Shown: positions 8,679 through 17,540, numbered from the stretch's first letter. The stretch: 52,553 nucleotides of DNA from SHVO01 sp041919675 (GCA_041919675.1 JAYRTJ010000011.1:1-52553), one strand, 5' to 3'. Program-made: numbers and translations. Notes: a model not told the origin generated them from the sequence alone.

Positions 8679-9008
8679 CTAACCTTCTTCGACGTCGTAG
8701 CCGGACTGGATCCAACCGTTTATGCCGCCCTGCATGCGCGTGATCCGGCCCTTGAAACCGCCGGCGACGGCCTTCTGCGACGCGGTGCCGCAGCGCACGC
8801 CGCTTCTGCAGTGGAAGACGAGGCGCTTGCCTCCGGCGTCCGGGATCTTCGCCGGATCGAAGGTGGACAGCGGCATCAGGATGGCGCCGGGGATATGGAC
8901 CTGGTCCCATTCATTCTGTTCACGCACGTCGACAATGACGGCATTATTCTCCGCGCGCCATGCGGCGACGTCGGCGGGGCTGGCGAAAACGACCTGGGCG
9001 TCTGACAT
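8679..9008 (-). CDS. Rhodanese-domain sulfurtransferase
   Basis: A 109-residue single-domain rhodanese, close in length to GlpE. The active-site loop HCRSGVRC contains the persulfide-forming Cys67 and basic residues at the loop end; the conserved VIVDVREQNEWDQVHIPGA precedes it and MQGGINGW closes the domain. It probably transfers sulfane sulfur in the cytoplasm. Its neighbourhood (TsuA-like permease and TusA-like carrier within 2 kb) fits a thiosulfate/sulfane sulfur role. It is cotranscribed with the Usp gene downstream and divergent from the ModE-like regulator. Confidence 0.9.
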   Translation of the reverse strand: MSDAQVVFASPADVAAWRAENNAVIVDVREQNEWDQVHIPGAILMPLSTFDPAKIPDAGGKRLVFHCRSGVRCGTASQKAVAGGFKGRITRMQGGINGWIQSGYDVEEG

Positions 9009-9067
9009 TCCTGAACTCCAAAACGTGAGAGGAAGACTGTATAGTCGGGTGGGCGAGGATAAAAGCG

Positions 9068-9448
9068 ATGAAAGCCAAAACAGAACGCCGGCCCACGGAA
9101 CGACGAATTGGGCCGCGCTTGCGCGTGTATCTCGGGGCCTTGGATCACCTCGGGCCGGGCAAGGCCGATCTTTTGACGGGAATCGATGAGACCGGTTCCA
9201 TCGTCGCGGCGGGCAAGCGCATGGACATGAGCTACCGCCGCGCGTGGCTGCTGGTCGACGCCCTGAATAAGATGTTCAAATCGCCCCTGGTCACCAAGAC
9301 CAAGGGCGGCAAGGGCGGCGGCGGCGGCGCGGAACTGACGGCGCTGGGCCGCGAAGTCCTCACGCGTTTCCGCAGCATGGAAAAGAAGACCGCCAAAGCG
9401 ATCGCCGCGGATGTGGCTGCGCTGCGCAAGGCCGTCGCCGCGCGTTAG
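9068..9448 (+). CDS. ModE-like winged-helix regulator without molbindin domain
   Basis: A 126-residue DNA-binding protein. LLTGIDETGSIVAAGKRMDMSYRRAWLLVDALN is the N-terminal winged helix-turn-helix of ModE/LysR-type, with the wing in the Gly-rich GGKGGGGGAELTALG. The molybdate-binding TOBE domains of full-length ModE (about 260 residues) are missing, which is common in short paralogs. A GAGGA sequence precedes the ATG at 9068. It is divergent from the rhodanese gene and convergent with the TsuA-like gene. Its target is unknown; it need not respond to molybdate. Confidence 0.85.
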   Translation: MKAKTERRPTERRIGPRLRVYLGALDHLGPGKADLLTGIDETGSIVAAGKRMDMSYRRAWLLVDALNKMFKSPLVTKTKGGKGGGGGAELTALGREVLTRFRSMEKKTAKAIAADVAALRKAVAAR

Positions 9449-9481
9449 CGTTCCTTTGAGGGCGTCGGACGATCTTACGCT

Positions 9482-10552
9482 TTAAGCCCGCTTCAAGGCG
9501 AGTTTAAGACCGCCCCAGACCGAGCCGGCCTCATGGTAGCGGATGCCCCAGATGCTGCCGGCGATCAGGGCAAAGGTGGCGACAAAGGAGGTCACGGAGA
9601 GGGTGGAGACGCCCGAAAGACCCTGGCCGAAGGTGCAGCCGCCCGCAATCGTGCCGCCCACGCCCATCAGGACCGCGCCGACGAGGCTTCGAATAATGTC
9701 CTCACGGACGATGAAAGTATCGAAGGCGAGGTTGCGGGTGAGAAGCCCGGCGATGAAGGCGCCGAGCGGGACGCCGAGGGTGACCATCAGCGGAAACAGC
9801 GCCGGGCGCCGGCCGCTGAAGGCAAGAACGGCGTCGGCAAGGGGCGGGACGAAATTGACGGCGGTGAAGGCGTTCGCGCCGCCGGCCTCAAATAGGCGGC
9901 CCGCCACGAACCAGGCGGCGACGACCATGAGGCCGACCATGAGGCCGCCGGCGAGGTGATCGCGTGAGCCGCGGAACCACGAATCCTTCAGCGCGAACCA
10001 CAGCGCGCCGCCGCCAAACCCGGTCACAAAAATCCAGCGCACGGTTTCCGCGCCGGCGAACGGCAGATTGCCGAAGATCCGGTGAAGGCCTCCGGGGCCG
10101 AAGGTGCCGGGCACGGCGGTGCGGCTGAGCAGGTCTTGCAGCGGTGCAAGCCAAGTCATGGTTGCCGCGGCGCTGAGGGCAATGACGGCGATGATGACGA
10201 AGGATTTGAGCGAGCCTGCGCCCACGCGGGCCAACCCCCTGCTGATACAGCCGCCGCCAAGGGCCATGCCGAATCCGAACAGAAGGCCGCCGACGAGGGC
10301 GGGGAGCCATAGGATATAGGGCGCGAGGCTTTCCGCCCGATCCATCGGGACGAGGCCCGCGGCGTCCAGGACATGGGCGCCCACGATGGCCACGCCCGCC
10401 GCCAGCACCCAGGCGCGGAAACGCCGCCAATCCTTGGCGAAGAGGATGTCGGCGATACCGCCGAGGGCGCAGAAATTGGTCAGGAGCACGGCCGCGCCGA
10501 TGACGCCGCCGATAGCGAGGCCCGCCGGAATCGCCGGCCACATCTCAAACAT
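9482..10552 (-). CDS. YeeE/YedE (TsuA-like) sulfur-compound permease
   Basis: A 356-residue polytopic inner-membrane protein of the YeeE/YedE family, whose characterised members import thiosulfate. Three Cys-containing motifs match the conduction-pathway cysteines of TsuA: NFCALGG (Cys28), GGGCISRGLARVG (Cys102) and, near the C-terminus, GGCTFGQGLSGVS. Nine or so hydrophobic segments are visible. It is divergent from a TusA-like gene with a 49-bp gap; TsuA and TsuB (a TusA-like protein) act together in known systems. It therefore probably imports thiosulfate or a related sulfane sulfur compound. Confidence 0.88.
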   Translation of the reverse strand: MFEMWPAIPAGLAIGGVIGAAVLLTNFCALGGIADILFAKDWRRFRAWVLAAGVAIVGAHVLDAAGLVPMDRAESLAPYILWLPALVGGLLFGFGMALGGGCISRGLARVGAGSLKSFVIIAVIALSAAATMTWLAPLQDLLSRTAVPGTFGPGGLHRIFGNLPFAGAETVRWIFVTGFGGGALWFALKDSWFRGSRDHLAGGLMVGLMVVAAWFVAGRLFEAGGANAFTAVNFVPPLADAVLAFSGRRPALFPLMVTLGVPLGAFIAGLLTRNLAFDTFIVREDIIRSLVGAVLMGVGGTIAGGCTFGQGLSGVSTLSVTSFVATFALIAGSIWGIRYHEAGSVWGGLKLALKRA

Positions 10553-10577
10553 GCTTCTTCGCTTCCGCCCTCATGGC

Positions 10578-10597
10578 CCCGCACACTACAGTGCGGG
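10578..10597. promoter_or_regulatory. Dyad in the divergent tsuA/tusA-like promoter
   Basis: CCCGCAC (10578-10584), a six-base spacer and GTGCGGG (10591-10597) form a perfect 7-bp dyad in the 49-bp gap between the divergent permease and TusA-like genes. It could be an operator controlling both directions, or a short hairpin in the permease 5' leader. No regulator is assigned. Confidence 0.4.
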
Positions 10598-10601
10598 CCT
10601 C

Positions 10602-10850
10602 ATGACGCAACCCGGCCCACACGCTTTGAAGCCCACCACCGTCGACGCGCGCGGCCTGAACTGCCCGCTGCCGGTCCTGCGCCTCAATAAGACCCTGAAA
10701 GGCCTTCCCGGCGGCGCGCAGGTCGTTCTCCTGGCCACGGATCCGGCCGCGCTCAAAGACGTTCCCGCCTTCTGTGCCGCCCACGGCCATGAAGTTATCC
10801 ACAGCCCGGAAGGGGAATTTTTCAAATTCCTCATTCGTAAGATTGCCTAA
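10602..10850 (+). CDS. TusA/SirA-like sulfur carrier protein
   Basis: An 82-residue TusA-family protein with the signature DARGLNCPLPVLRLNKTL, where Cys21 of the CPxP motif carries the persulfide. In known pairs a TusA-like partner (TsuB) receives or processes sulfur imported by the YeeE/TsuA permease, and here it lies head-to-head with such a permease. The start ATG at 10602 follows the shared dyad. It could alternatively serve tRNA thiolation or molybdenum cofactor sulfuration; context favours uptake. Confidence 0.88.
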   Translation: MTQPGPHALKPTTVDARGLNCPLPVLRLNKTLKGLPGGAQVVLLATDPAALKDVPAFCAAHGHEVIHSPEGEFFKFLIRKIA

Positions 10851-10925
10851 ACTCTAGCCATAGGGCATCTAAAGACATTAGCTGCCTTAAAAAGCGGCTG
10901 TTTCGGGTCAGGTTAAGGGGGAGTT

Positions 10926-12134
10926 ATGGGCGGGGACGTCTTTTTCATTCTGATGGGCGCGATCATGGTTCTGGCGATGCACGCCGGATTCGCGTTCCTG
11001 GAAGTCGGCACGGTACGCAAACGTTCGCAAGTGAACGCGCTGGTGAAGATCCTGGTGGATTTCTCCGGCTCGACGATTGCCTATTTCTTCGTCGGTTTCT
11101 CGATCGCTTATGGAATGAGCTTCCTCGACAGCGCGCCCATCATCTCGGGTGCGGCGGGAACCGGCTATCAGGGTCAGGGCTACGACCTCGTCAAATATTT
11201 CTTCCTGCTGACGTTTGCCGCCGCGGTCCCCGCGATCATCTCGGGCGGCATCGCCGAGCGTGCGAAGTTCTATCCGCAACTCATCGCGACGCTCCTGATC
11301 GTCGGTCTGATCTATCCGTTCTTTGAAGGCATGGCGTGGAACAACAACCACGGCTTCCAGGACATGGTCGAGAGCCTGACGGGCGCGAAGTTCCATGACT
11401 TCGCGGGCTCCATCGTGGTGCACGCCATGGGCGGCTGGATCGCGCTCGGCGCCGTGATCATGCTCGGCAACCGCAAGGGCCGTTTCACCGCCGACGGCCG
11501 CGCGATCGGCATGCCGCCGTCCAACATCGTGTGGCTCGCGCTCGGCGCGTGGATCCTGTCGGTGGGCTGGTTCGGCTTCAACGTGATGAGCGCCCAGCGC
11601 CTCGAAGCGGTGACGGGCCTTGTCGCCGTGAACTCGCTGATGGCCATGGTCGGCGGCGTCATCACCGCGCTGCTGGTGGGCCGCAATGACCCCGGCTTCG
11701 TGCACAACGGCGCGCTGGCGGGCCTCGTGGCCGTGTGCGCGGGCTCGGATGTGATGCATCCCGTCGGCGCGCTGGCGACCGGCGGCATCGCGGGCGCCCT
11801 GTTCGTGTGGGCCTTCAACTTCATGCAGGACAAGCTGCGGGTCGACGACGTGCTCGGCGTGTGGCCGCTGCATGGGCTTTGCGGAACTTTGGGCGGCCTT
11901 TTGTGCGGCGTCTTCGGCATGGAATCCCTGGGCGGCATGGGCGGCGTGACCTTCATGGGCCAGCTGGCCGGGACCGCGGTCGGCGTGCTCATCGGCCTCG
12001 TGTCCGGCTTTGCCGTCTACGGCGCGCTGAAGGCGACCGTCGGCATCCGCTTGTCGGAAGAGCAGGAATTCAACGGCGCGGACCTTTCGATCCACAAGAT
12101 CACCTCGACCCCGGACGAAGATATCGTCCGCTAA
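10926..12134 (+). CDS. amt: Ammonium transporter Amt
   Basis: A 402-residue Amt/MEP/Rh-family channel of eleven transmembrane helices. The pore twin-His pair is visible in SIVVHAMGGW and WPLHGLCGTLGG, and the signature AGFAFLEVGTVRKRSQVN covers the first helices. A strong purine-rich ribosome site (AAGGGGGAG) precedes the ATG. There is no glnK gene alongside, unusual for amt operons; PII control would have to act in trans. No clear sigma-54 promoter (GG-N10-GC) was recognised upstream. The C-terminal tail SIHKITSTPDEDIVR is short and hydrophilic. Confidence 0.95.
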   Translation: MGGDVFFILMGAIMVLAMHAGFAFLEVGTVRKRSQVNALVKILVDFSGSTIAYFFVGFSIAYGMSFLDSAPIISGAAGTGYQGQGYDLVKYFFLLTFAAAVPAIISGGIAERAKFYPQLIATLLIVGLIYPFFEGMAWNNNHGFQDMVESLTGAKFHDFAGSIVVHAMGGWIALGAVIMLGNRKGRFTADGRAIGMPPSNIVWLALGAWILSVGWFGFNVMSAQRLEAVTGLVAVNSLMAMVGGVITALLVGRNDPGFVHNGALAGLVAVCAGSDVMHPVGALATGGIAGALFVWAFNFMQDKLRVDDVLGVWPLHGLCGTLGGLLCGVFGMESLGGMGGVTFMGQLAGTAVGVLIGLVSGFAVYGALKATVGIRLSEEQEFNGADLSIHKITSTPDEDIVR

Positions 12135-12163
12135 GGATCGCAGCGCCGACCTTCCGCCCTCAA

Positions 12164-12634
12164 TTAAGCGCCGTTGTGGCGGGACCAGGTCCTGAGCTCG
12201 CCGTCGGTTCTAAAGGCGAGCACGGTGAAGGGATCGGCCCGGCCGTCGGGCGATTCCATGCCCGGCGCGCCGATGGGCATGCCCGGCACCGAGAGGCCGC
12301 GCACATTGTCGGGACGCTCGCGCAAGAGACGCTCGATGTCCGCCGGCGGCACGTGGCCTTCGATGATGTACTTGTCCACGACGCCGGTGTGGCAGGCCCA
12401 GAGATCATAGGGAATATCGAGTTGTTTGTTCACCTCGGCCAGCGGGCGCGAGGTGATCATCTCGACCACGAAAATCTTTTCGACCACGGCGACCCAATCG
12501 AGGCAGCAGGCGCAGTGTGGATCGCGGTAGAGGGTCAGGCGGTAAGGCGATGTGGCGGCGCGGCCCGCGCCGGTCCGTGCGAAGACGGCCAGAGCCACTC
12601 CGCCAAATAAAACTTTCCGACGGCTTACAGTCAT
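12164..12634 (-). CDS. DUF411 exported metal-binding protein
   Basis: A 156-residue exported protein with an SRRKVLFG leader that could be a Tat signal. The DUF411 hallmarks are LYRDPHCACCLDW, WACHTGVVDKYIIEGHVP and VPGMPIGAPGMES. The Cys and Met residues suggest copper or other soft-metal binding in the periplasm; members are often found near copper-resistance and oxidase genes. Here it lies between amt and DUF983, about 2 kb from the aa3 oxidase operon. Function beyond metal handling is unproven. Confidence 0.85.
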   Translation of the reverse strand: MTVSRRKVLFGGVALAVFARTGAGRAATSPYRLTLYRDPHCACCLDWVAVVEKIFVVEMITSRPLAEVNKQLDIPYDLWACHTGVVDKYIIEGHVPPADIERLLRERPDNVRGLSVPGMPIGAPGMESPDGRADPFTVLAFRTDGELRTWSRHNGA

Positions 12635-12692
12635 GGCGCGTCACCCCCGTGTAGCCACGAACAGGGGGCAAACCTAACACCAGGTCTCGGGG

Positions 12693-13073
12693 TTATTCCA
12701 CGCCCTTGATTCCGTGCTCCACGTCCCGGAAGCGGTATTGGAGGGCGATCATGGTCGCTTTGACGGGCCGTAAGGCCAATCCCGCGGTAATAGTGATAAA
12801 GGCCGGCCAGATCACGAAGTGGGCCCAGATGGGCGGCGCGGCAAAGCGGTCGAAGAGCAGGGCGGCGACGGCGGTGATGATGCAAAGGGGCATCATGATG
12901 AAGAAGGCGGGGCCGTCCGCCGTGTCATGCCCGGCGAAGCTGAGCCCGCAGGTTTCGCATCCCGGACGCACCTTGAGGTAGCCTTCAAACAGAGGGCCCC
13001 GGCCGCAGCGCGGGCAGCGGCAGAAAAGGGCGGCGATGACGAGGGGCGCACGAGGTTTGCTGACGTCTGTCAT
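12693..13073 (-). CDS. DUF983 membrane protein
   Basis: A 126-residue protein with an N-terminal zinc-ribbon-like pair (CRCPRCGRG and CETCG) followed by two transmembrane helices (about 58-75 and 83-100). This is the DUF983 layout, often encoded with cytochrome oxidase genes in alphaproteobacteria, and the aa3 operon starts about 1.3 kb away. It probably acts at the inner membrane in oxidase assembly, but that is inferred from neighbourhood only. Confidence 0.85.
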   Translation of the reverse strand: MTDVSKPRAPLVIAALFCRCPRCGRGPLFEGYLKVRPGCETCGLSFAGHDTADGPAFFIMMPLCIITAVAALLFDRFAAPPIWAHFVIWPAFITITAGLALRPVKATMIALQYRFRDVEHGIKGVE

Positions 13074-13156
13074 ACGTCACTATAGGAGCGGGAGGCCCGG
13101 CGAGGCACGCGCAAAATTCTCGCCCCTCCCGTGCGTCATCCGGGTAGTCTCGCGCC

Positions 13157-14317
13157 ATGCCGCGCCGCAAACCTCAGATACTGCGCTCCTTGGCCGCGAT
13201 CCTGTTCACGCTGGGATTGACGAGCGCGTGCGCCGCGCCGGCGCGGATTGTCTACACGGCGGCAGAACAGCGCGCCGCCGTACCGCCCGGCTTCGCGGAC
13301 GTCCGCCTGTCGATCTCCGAGCGCGCCGAGGCTGAAAAAATGGTCGATTTCTTCCGCGCCGAACGCGCGGCGCGCGGACGGCCGCTGGAGATTCTGTCGC
13401 TCTCCGGCGGCGGCGCCAACGGCGCTTTCGGAGCGGGGGTCTTGTACGGGTGGAGCCAGCACGGCGGCCGTCCGGCGTTCGATGTCGTCACGGGGATCAG
13501 CACCGGCGCATTGGCCGCGCCGTTTGCTTTTCTGGGGCCCGCTTACGACGAGGCTCTCAAGGCCGGTTACACGGGCGGCGGATCTGCCGACCTGCTCGAC
13601 TTCCAAGGCCTGTTCGCATTCTTCCGGCCGAGCTTGTTCAGCGGCCGGCCGCTCGAGCGGCTGGTTGAAGACCTCATCGACGACGAAGTCGTCGCCGCGG
13701 TTGCGAAGGAACACCGGGCGGGACGCCGGCTGCTGGTGGGAACCACAAACCTCGATACCCAGTCCCTCACACTTTGGAACATGGGCGCGATTGCAAGCGT
13801 GGGCGGGGCGAATGCAACGCGTCTGTTCCGTAAAGTCATGCTTGCGTCGGCCAGCGTGCCGGGAGTGTTTCCGCCGGTCATGGTGGATGTGGAAGCCAAA
13901 GGGCGGCGGTTCGCGGAGATGCATGTGGACGGCAGCGCGATCGCCTCGTTCTTCGCCGTGCCCAATTCCCTTTTGCTTTGGACCGATCAGGAAGGCGCCG
14001 GCCTCAAGGCGCGTCTGTACGTTTTGATCAACGGCGCCCTCGATGAAGACTTCGCCGTCACGCCGAACGAAACCCTCTCGATCCTGCAGCGCAGTTTCGA
14101 TGTCGCGAGCAAGACCAACACACGCACCGAACTCACCGCCGTCGCGGCCTTCGCGGAGCGGAATGGATTGACGCTGCAGGTGAGTCACGTGCCGGCCGGC
14201 GTGAATCCGTCGCCGCTCGACTTCAATCAGCAGCGCATGACGGCGCTGTTCGAGCAGGGGCGCAGCGCGGGCGCGGCTGGAACGGCCTGGGAAGACCTCA
14301 AAGACGCCGCGCCGTAA
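13157..14317 (+). CDS. Patatin-like phospholipase lipoprotein
   Basis: A 386-residue patatin-family serine hydrolase. The oxyanion loop SGGGANGAFGAG (about 83-94), the nucleophile elbow GISTG (Ser115) and the Asp of the catalytic dyad in HVDGS (Asp258) are all present, so it should be active on acyl esters. The N-terminus has a basic region, a hydrophobic stretch and LTSAC, a lipobox-like site at Cys25, suggesting a lipoprotein. It ends 24 bases before a bidirectional terminator shared with the convergent oxidase operon. Substrate unknown. Confidence 0.88.
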   Translation: MPRRKPQILRSLAAILFTLGLTSACAAPARIVYTAAEQRAAVPPGFADVRLSISERAEAEKMVDFFRAERAARGRPLEILSLSGGGANGAFGAGVLYGWSQHGGRPAFDVVTGISTGALAAPFAFLGPAYDEALKAGYTGGGSADLLDFQGLFAFFRPSLFSGRPLERLVEDLIDDEVVAAVAKEHRAGRRLLVGTTNLDTQSLTLWNMGAIASVGGANATRLFRKVMLASASVPGVFPPVMVDVEAKGRRFAEMHVDGSAIASFFAVPNSLLLWTDQEGAGLKARLYVLINGALDEDFAVTPNETLSILQRSFDVASKTNTRTELTAVAAFAERNGLTLQVSHVPAGVNPSPLDFNQQRMTALFEQGRSAGAAGTAWEDLKDAAP

Positions 14318-14340
14318 CAGGCCCGCGTACCAAAACAAAA

Positions 14341-14373
14341 AACGCCGCTCCTTTTGGGAGCGGCGTTTTCTTT
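14341..14373. terminator. Bidirectional rho-independent terminator
   Basis: A perfect 11-bp stem, AACGCCGCTCC (14341-14351) and GGAGCGGCGTT (14357-14367), with a 5-base loop. It is followed by TTCTTTTT on the plus strand and, on the minus strand, by a T-rich run made by the upstream A tract. It can end both the patatin-like transcript and the convergent cta operon. Confidence 0.85.
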
Positions 14374-14407
14374 TTCGAGGCTTTCGGGGCGGTTGGCCGC
14401 CGCCCTC

Positions 14408-15238
14408 TTAACCACCAAACGTGCGGACCGGGGCGCCGAGGAGCCAGTAGACCCACACGAACAGGAACAGCCACACCACGTCGACGAAGTGCCAGTACCA
14501 GGCCGCGGCCTGGAAGCCGACGTGTTTGTGCGGCGTGAACTGACCCTTGGCGGCGCGGAAGCCGCAGACGATCAGGAACACGGTGCCGACGAACACGTGG
14601 AAGCCGTGGAAGCCCGTGGCGAGGTAGAAGGCCGACGGATAGATGCCGTCGGTCAGCTTGAACGCCGCATGGTGGTATTCGTACACCTGCAGGCCAAGGA
14701 AGAGGGCGCCGAGGGCCGCGGTGATGAAGAGCCACTTGGCGGCTTTCTGGTTGTTGCCTTCCTCGATGTAAATGTGCGCGCGCGTGACGGTGCCGCCCGA
14801 GGTGAGCAGGATCACGGTGTTGTAGAACGGCAGTTCCCACGCATCGAGCGGGGTGATTCCGACCGGCGGCCACTGCAGCGTCACGGTCGAGAAGCCGAGG
14901 GCGTTGTGGAAGAAGGCCCAGAAGAAGGCGACGAAGAACATCACTTCAGAGGTGATGAAAAGCACCATGCCCAGGCGCAGGCCGTGGCTGACTTCGGCGG
15001 TATGCGCCTTTTCCTTCACCGACTCGCTGATGATGTCGCGCCACCACATCCACATGGTCATGAGCACCAGGACGAAGCCCGGCAGCAGCTTGAAGACGCC
15101 CGGCTCCATGCCCAACACGGGCACCTTGTGGAAGAATAGGACCGCGCCGATGGCGAGGATCAGCGCCGAGAAGGCACCCATTGCCGGCCAAGGGCTCGGG
15201 TTCACCATATGGAAGTGATGTTTGGCGTGTCCGCTCAT
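14408..15238 (-). CDS. ctaE: Cytochrome c oxidase subunit III
   Basis: A 276-residue inner-membrane subunit III of an aa3-type oxidase, last gene of the minus-strand operon. Seven hydrophobic helices are visible, with family segments MWWRDII, FFWAFFHNAL, WPPVGI, ATGFHGFHVFVGT and the C-terminal WHFVDVVWLFLF. The frame is open well upstream, but the ATG at 15238 gives the standard N-terminus with a His-rich start (MSGHAKHHFHMVNPSPWP). It is separated by 23 bases from ctaG. Confidence 0.95.
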   Translation of the reverse strand: MSGHAKHHFHMVNPSPWPAMGAFSALILAIGAVLFFHKVPVLGMEPGVFKLLPGFVLVLMTMWMWWRDIISESVKEKAHTAEVSHGLRLGMVLFITSEVMFFVAFFWAFFHNALGFSTVTLQWPPVGITPLDAWELPFYNTVILLTSGGTVTRAHIYIEEGNNQKAAKWLFITAALGALFLGLQVYEYHHAAFKLTDGIYPSAFYLATGFHGFHVFVGTVFLIVCGFRAAKGQFTPHKHVGFQAAAWYWHFVDVVWLFLFVWVYWLLGAPVRTFGG

Positions 15239-15261
15239 GGAAATGATCCCTCTAAGTCTCT

Positions 15262-15876
15262 CTAATTTGTGGCGCCGCCGGCTTCCGAAGAGGCGGGCGT
15301 AACGGTTTTGGTCGCAGCGCTGTCTTCCACCGGGAAACCGTCTTTGGAACGAAAGAAGGTGTAGGACAGGGTAATGGTCTTCACTTCCTCGGTGTGTTCG
15401 TCGCTGGCGAGCGCCGGATCCACATAGAAGGTGACGCCCAGCTCGGCGCTCTGGCCGGGGGCGAGAACCTGCTCCTGGAAGCAGAAGCATTCGATCTTGT
15501 TGAAGTACTGACCGATCTTGTCCGGGGTGACGTTGAATGTCGCCGTACCGGTGGTCGTCTCGGTCCCCATGTTGGTCGCCTTGTAGTGGACGGTCACCGT
15601 TTCGCCGAGCTTCGTCGTGATCGACGGCTGCGCGGGGGTGAACTTCCACGGCAATTGGGGATCGGTATTGGAGTCGAACCGCACCGTGATCGGGCGGTCG
15701 ATAATCTGGGTCGCGTTTTCCGCCACGATCTGCGGGTCGCCGCCAATGCCGATCGCGCGGCAGAAGGCGTCGTAATAGGGCACCAGCGCAAACGCGCCGC
15801 CCATCATCGCCGCGGCCCCGAGAAGGGAGGCCGCGGCGACGCGGGTATGACGGCGTTTCAGGTTGGACTTGTCCAT
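15262..15876 (-). CDS. ctaG: Cytochrome c oxidase assembly protein CtaG (Cox11)
   Basis: A 204-residue copper chaperone that delivers copper to the CuB site of subunit I. One N-terminal transmembrane helix (about 14-34) anchors a periplasmic domain. The copper-binding motif is IECFCFQEQ, and the family segment PYYDAFCRAIGIGG follows the anchor. The ATG at 15876 was chosen because it places the helix correctly; the frame is open far upstream but that part is a shadow of ctaD. It lies between ctaD and ctaE as in many alphaproteobacteria. Confidence 0.94.
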   Translation of the reverse strand: MDKSNLKRRHTRVAAASLLGAAAMMGGAFALVPYYDAFCRAIGIGGDPQIVAENATQIIDRPITVRFDSNTDPQLPWKFTPAQPSITTKLGETVTVHYKATNMGTETTTGTATFNVTPDKIGQYFNKIECFCFQEQVLAPGQSAELGVTFYVDPALASDEHTEEVKTITLSYTFFRSKDGFPVEDSAATKTVTPASSEAGGATN

Positions 15877-15902
15877 GACCTTAAGGTGCCTTCGAGCGCT
15901 GA

Positions 15903-17540
15903 CTACTCGGCCGGATGGGCGGCCGCGCGGGCCAGCACAGGCGGCTCTTCGAACGTGTGGAACGGCGCCGGCGAGGGGACGGTCCATTCCAACGTCGTGG
16001 CGCCTTCGCCCCACGGGTTGGCAACCGACTTCTTGCCCCAGAACAGGCTGTGCACAGCCATGATCAGGAAGAACACCGACGACCCGCCGGCGATGAACGC
16101 GCCGTACGAGGAGACCAGGTTCCAGCCCGCGAACACATCCGGATAGTCGATGTAGCGGCGCGGCATGCCCGCGAGGCCGAGGAAGTGCTGCGGGAAGAAG
16201 GTGAGATTGACGCCGATGAAGCTCGTCCAGAAGTGGACCTGGGCGGCCCATTCGGGGAACACGCGGCCGGTCATCTTGTCGTGCCAGTAGTAGTAACCGG
16301 CGAAGATGGCGAACACGGCGCCGAGCGAGAGCACGTAGTGGAAGTGCGCGACGACGTAATAGGTGTCGTGCATCACGATATCCATGCCCGCGTTGGCGAG
16401 CACCACACCCGTGACGCCGCCGACGGTGAATAGGAAGATGAAGCCCACCGCCCACACCATCGGGGCGCGGAAGGAGATGGAGCCGCCCCACATGGTGGCG
16501 ATCCACGAAAAGATCTTGATGCCCGTGGGGACCGCGATCGCCATGGTCACGGCGATGAAGTAGGCGCGGTAATTGACGTTCATGCCGACCGTGTACATGT
16601 GGTGCGCCCACACGATGAACCCGACAACGCCGATCGAAGCCATGGCGTAGGCCATGGCGAGATAGCCGAACACCGGCTTACGGGAAAAAGTCGAGACGAT
16701 GTGGCTGATGATGCCGAACGCCGGCAGGATCATGATGTACACTTCGGGGTGGCCGAAGAACCAGAACAGGTGCTGCCACAGGAGCGGGTCGCCGCCGCCG
16801 CGCTGATCGAAGAACGCGGTGCCGAAGTTACGGTCGGTGAGCAGCATGGTGAGGGCGCCGGCGAGGACCGGGACCGCCAGCAGCAGCAGCACGGCCGTGA
16901 TCAGGATGGCCCACGCAAACAGCGGCATCTTGTGCATGGTCATGCCGGGCGCGCGCATGTTCAAGATCGTCGTGATGAAGTTCGTGGCCCCGAGGATCGA
17001 AGAGGCGCCGGCGAGGTGGAGCGACAGAATCGCGAAATCGACACTCATGTCCGGCTGGCCGGCAATTCCCGACAGAGGCGGATAAAGCGTCCAGCCCGTT
17101 CCAGCGCCCGCTCCGGCGGTCATGGAAAGCACCACAAGAACGAGAGCCGGCGGCATGAGCCAGAAGGAGATGTTGTTCATGCGCGGGAAGGCCATATCCG
17201 GCGCCCCGATCATCAGGGGCACCATCCAATTGCCGAAGCCGCCGATAATGGCCGGCATCACGACGAAGAACACCATCAGAAGAGCGTGCGCGGTCACGAG
17301 CACGTTGTAGAAGTGCTTATCCGTAATGAATTGCAGTCCGGGATGCATGAGTTCGGCACGGATCATCATCGAGAAACCGCCGCCCACGAGTGAGGCGATC
17401 ACTGCGAAGACGAGGTACATCGTGCCGATGTCTTTGTGGTTGGTGGAATACAGCCAGCGGGTGATGCCCGTCGGATGATGGTCGTGGCCGTGATCGGCCC
17501 CGGCGCTGTTGTGATGATCGGCGTGGGAAGCTGCACTCAT
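15903..17540 (-). CDS. ctaD: Cytochrome c oxidase subunit I (aa3 type)
   Basis: A 545-residue catalytic subunit with twelve helices that reduces oxygen and pumps protons. Heme a and a3 ligands are seen in VTAHALLMVFF and VAHFHYVLSLG, the CuB site in FGHPEVYIMILP (with the cross-linked Tyr and the Glu of the D-channel) and WAHHMYTVG. MIGAPDMAFPRMNN marks the D-channel entrance. These features place it in the A-type aa3 oxidases. The N-terminus carries a His/Asp-rich stretch before the first helix (ADHHNSAGADHGHDHH), a possible metal-binding tail. Confidence 0.97.
   Translation of the reverse strand: MSAASHADHHNSAGADHGHDHHPTGITRWLYSTNHKDIGTMYLVFAVIASLVGGGFSMMIRAELMHPGLQFITDKHFYNVLVTAHALLMVFFVVMPAIIGGFGNWMVPLMIGAPDMAFPRMNNISFWLMPPALVLVVLSMTAGAGAGTGWTLYPPLSGIAGQPDMSVDFAILSLHLAGASSILGATNFITTILNMRAPGMTMHKMPLFAWAILITAVLLLLAVPVLAGALTMLLTDRNFGTAFFDQRGGGDPLLWQHLFWFFGHPEVYIMILPAFGIISHIVSTFSRKPVFGYLAMAYAMASIGVVGFIVWAHHMYTVGMNVNYRAYFIAVTMAIAVPTGIKIFSWIATMWGGSISFRAPMVWAVGFIFLFTVGGVTGVVLANAGMDIVMHDTYYVVAHFHYVLSLGAVFAIFAGYYYWHDKMTGRVFPEWAAQVHFWTSFIGVNLTFFPQHFLGLAGMPRRYIDYPDVFAGWNLVSSYGAFIAGGSSVFFLIMAVHSLFWGKKSVANPWGEGATTLEWTVPSPAPFHTFEEPPVLARAAAHPAE

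Noticed and set aside
10851..10925. Sigma-54 promoter or terminator before amt
   Set aside because: A weak AGC/GCT hairpin is present but there is no T-run and no GG-N10-GC match; too weak to list.
14408..15649. Extended 413-codon version of ctaE reading into ctaG
   Set aside because: The extra N-terminal part is the wrong frame of ctaG. The internal ATG at 15238 gives the exact subunit III start.
15262..16611. Extended 449-codon version of ctaG reading into ctaD
   Set aside because: Only the part from 15876 matches CtaG; the rest is a shadow of ctaD.
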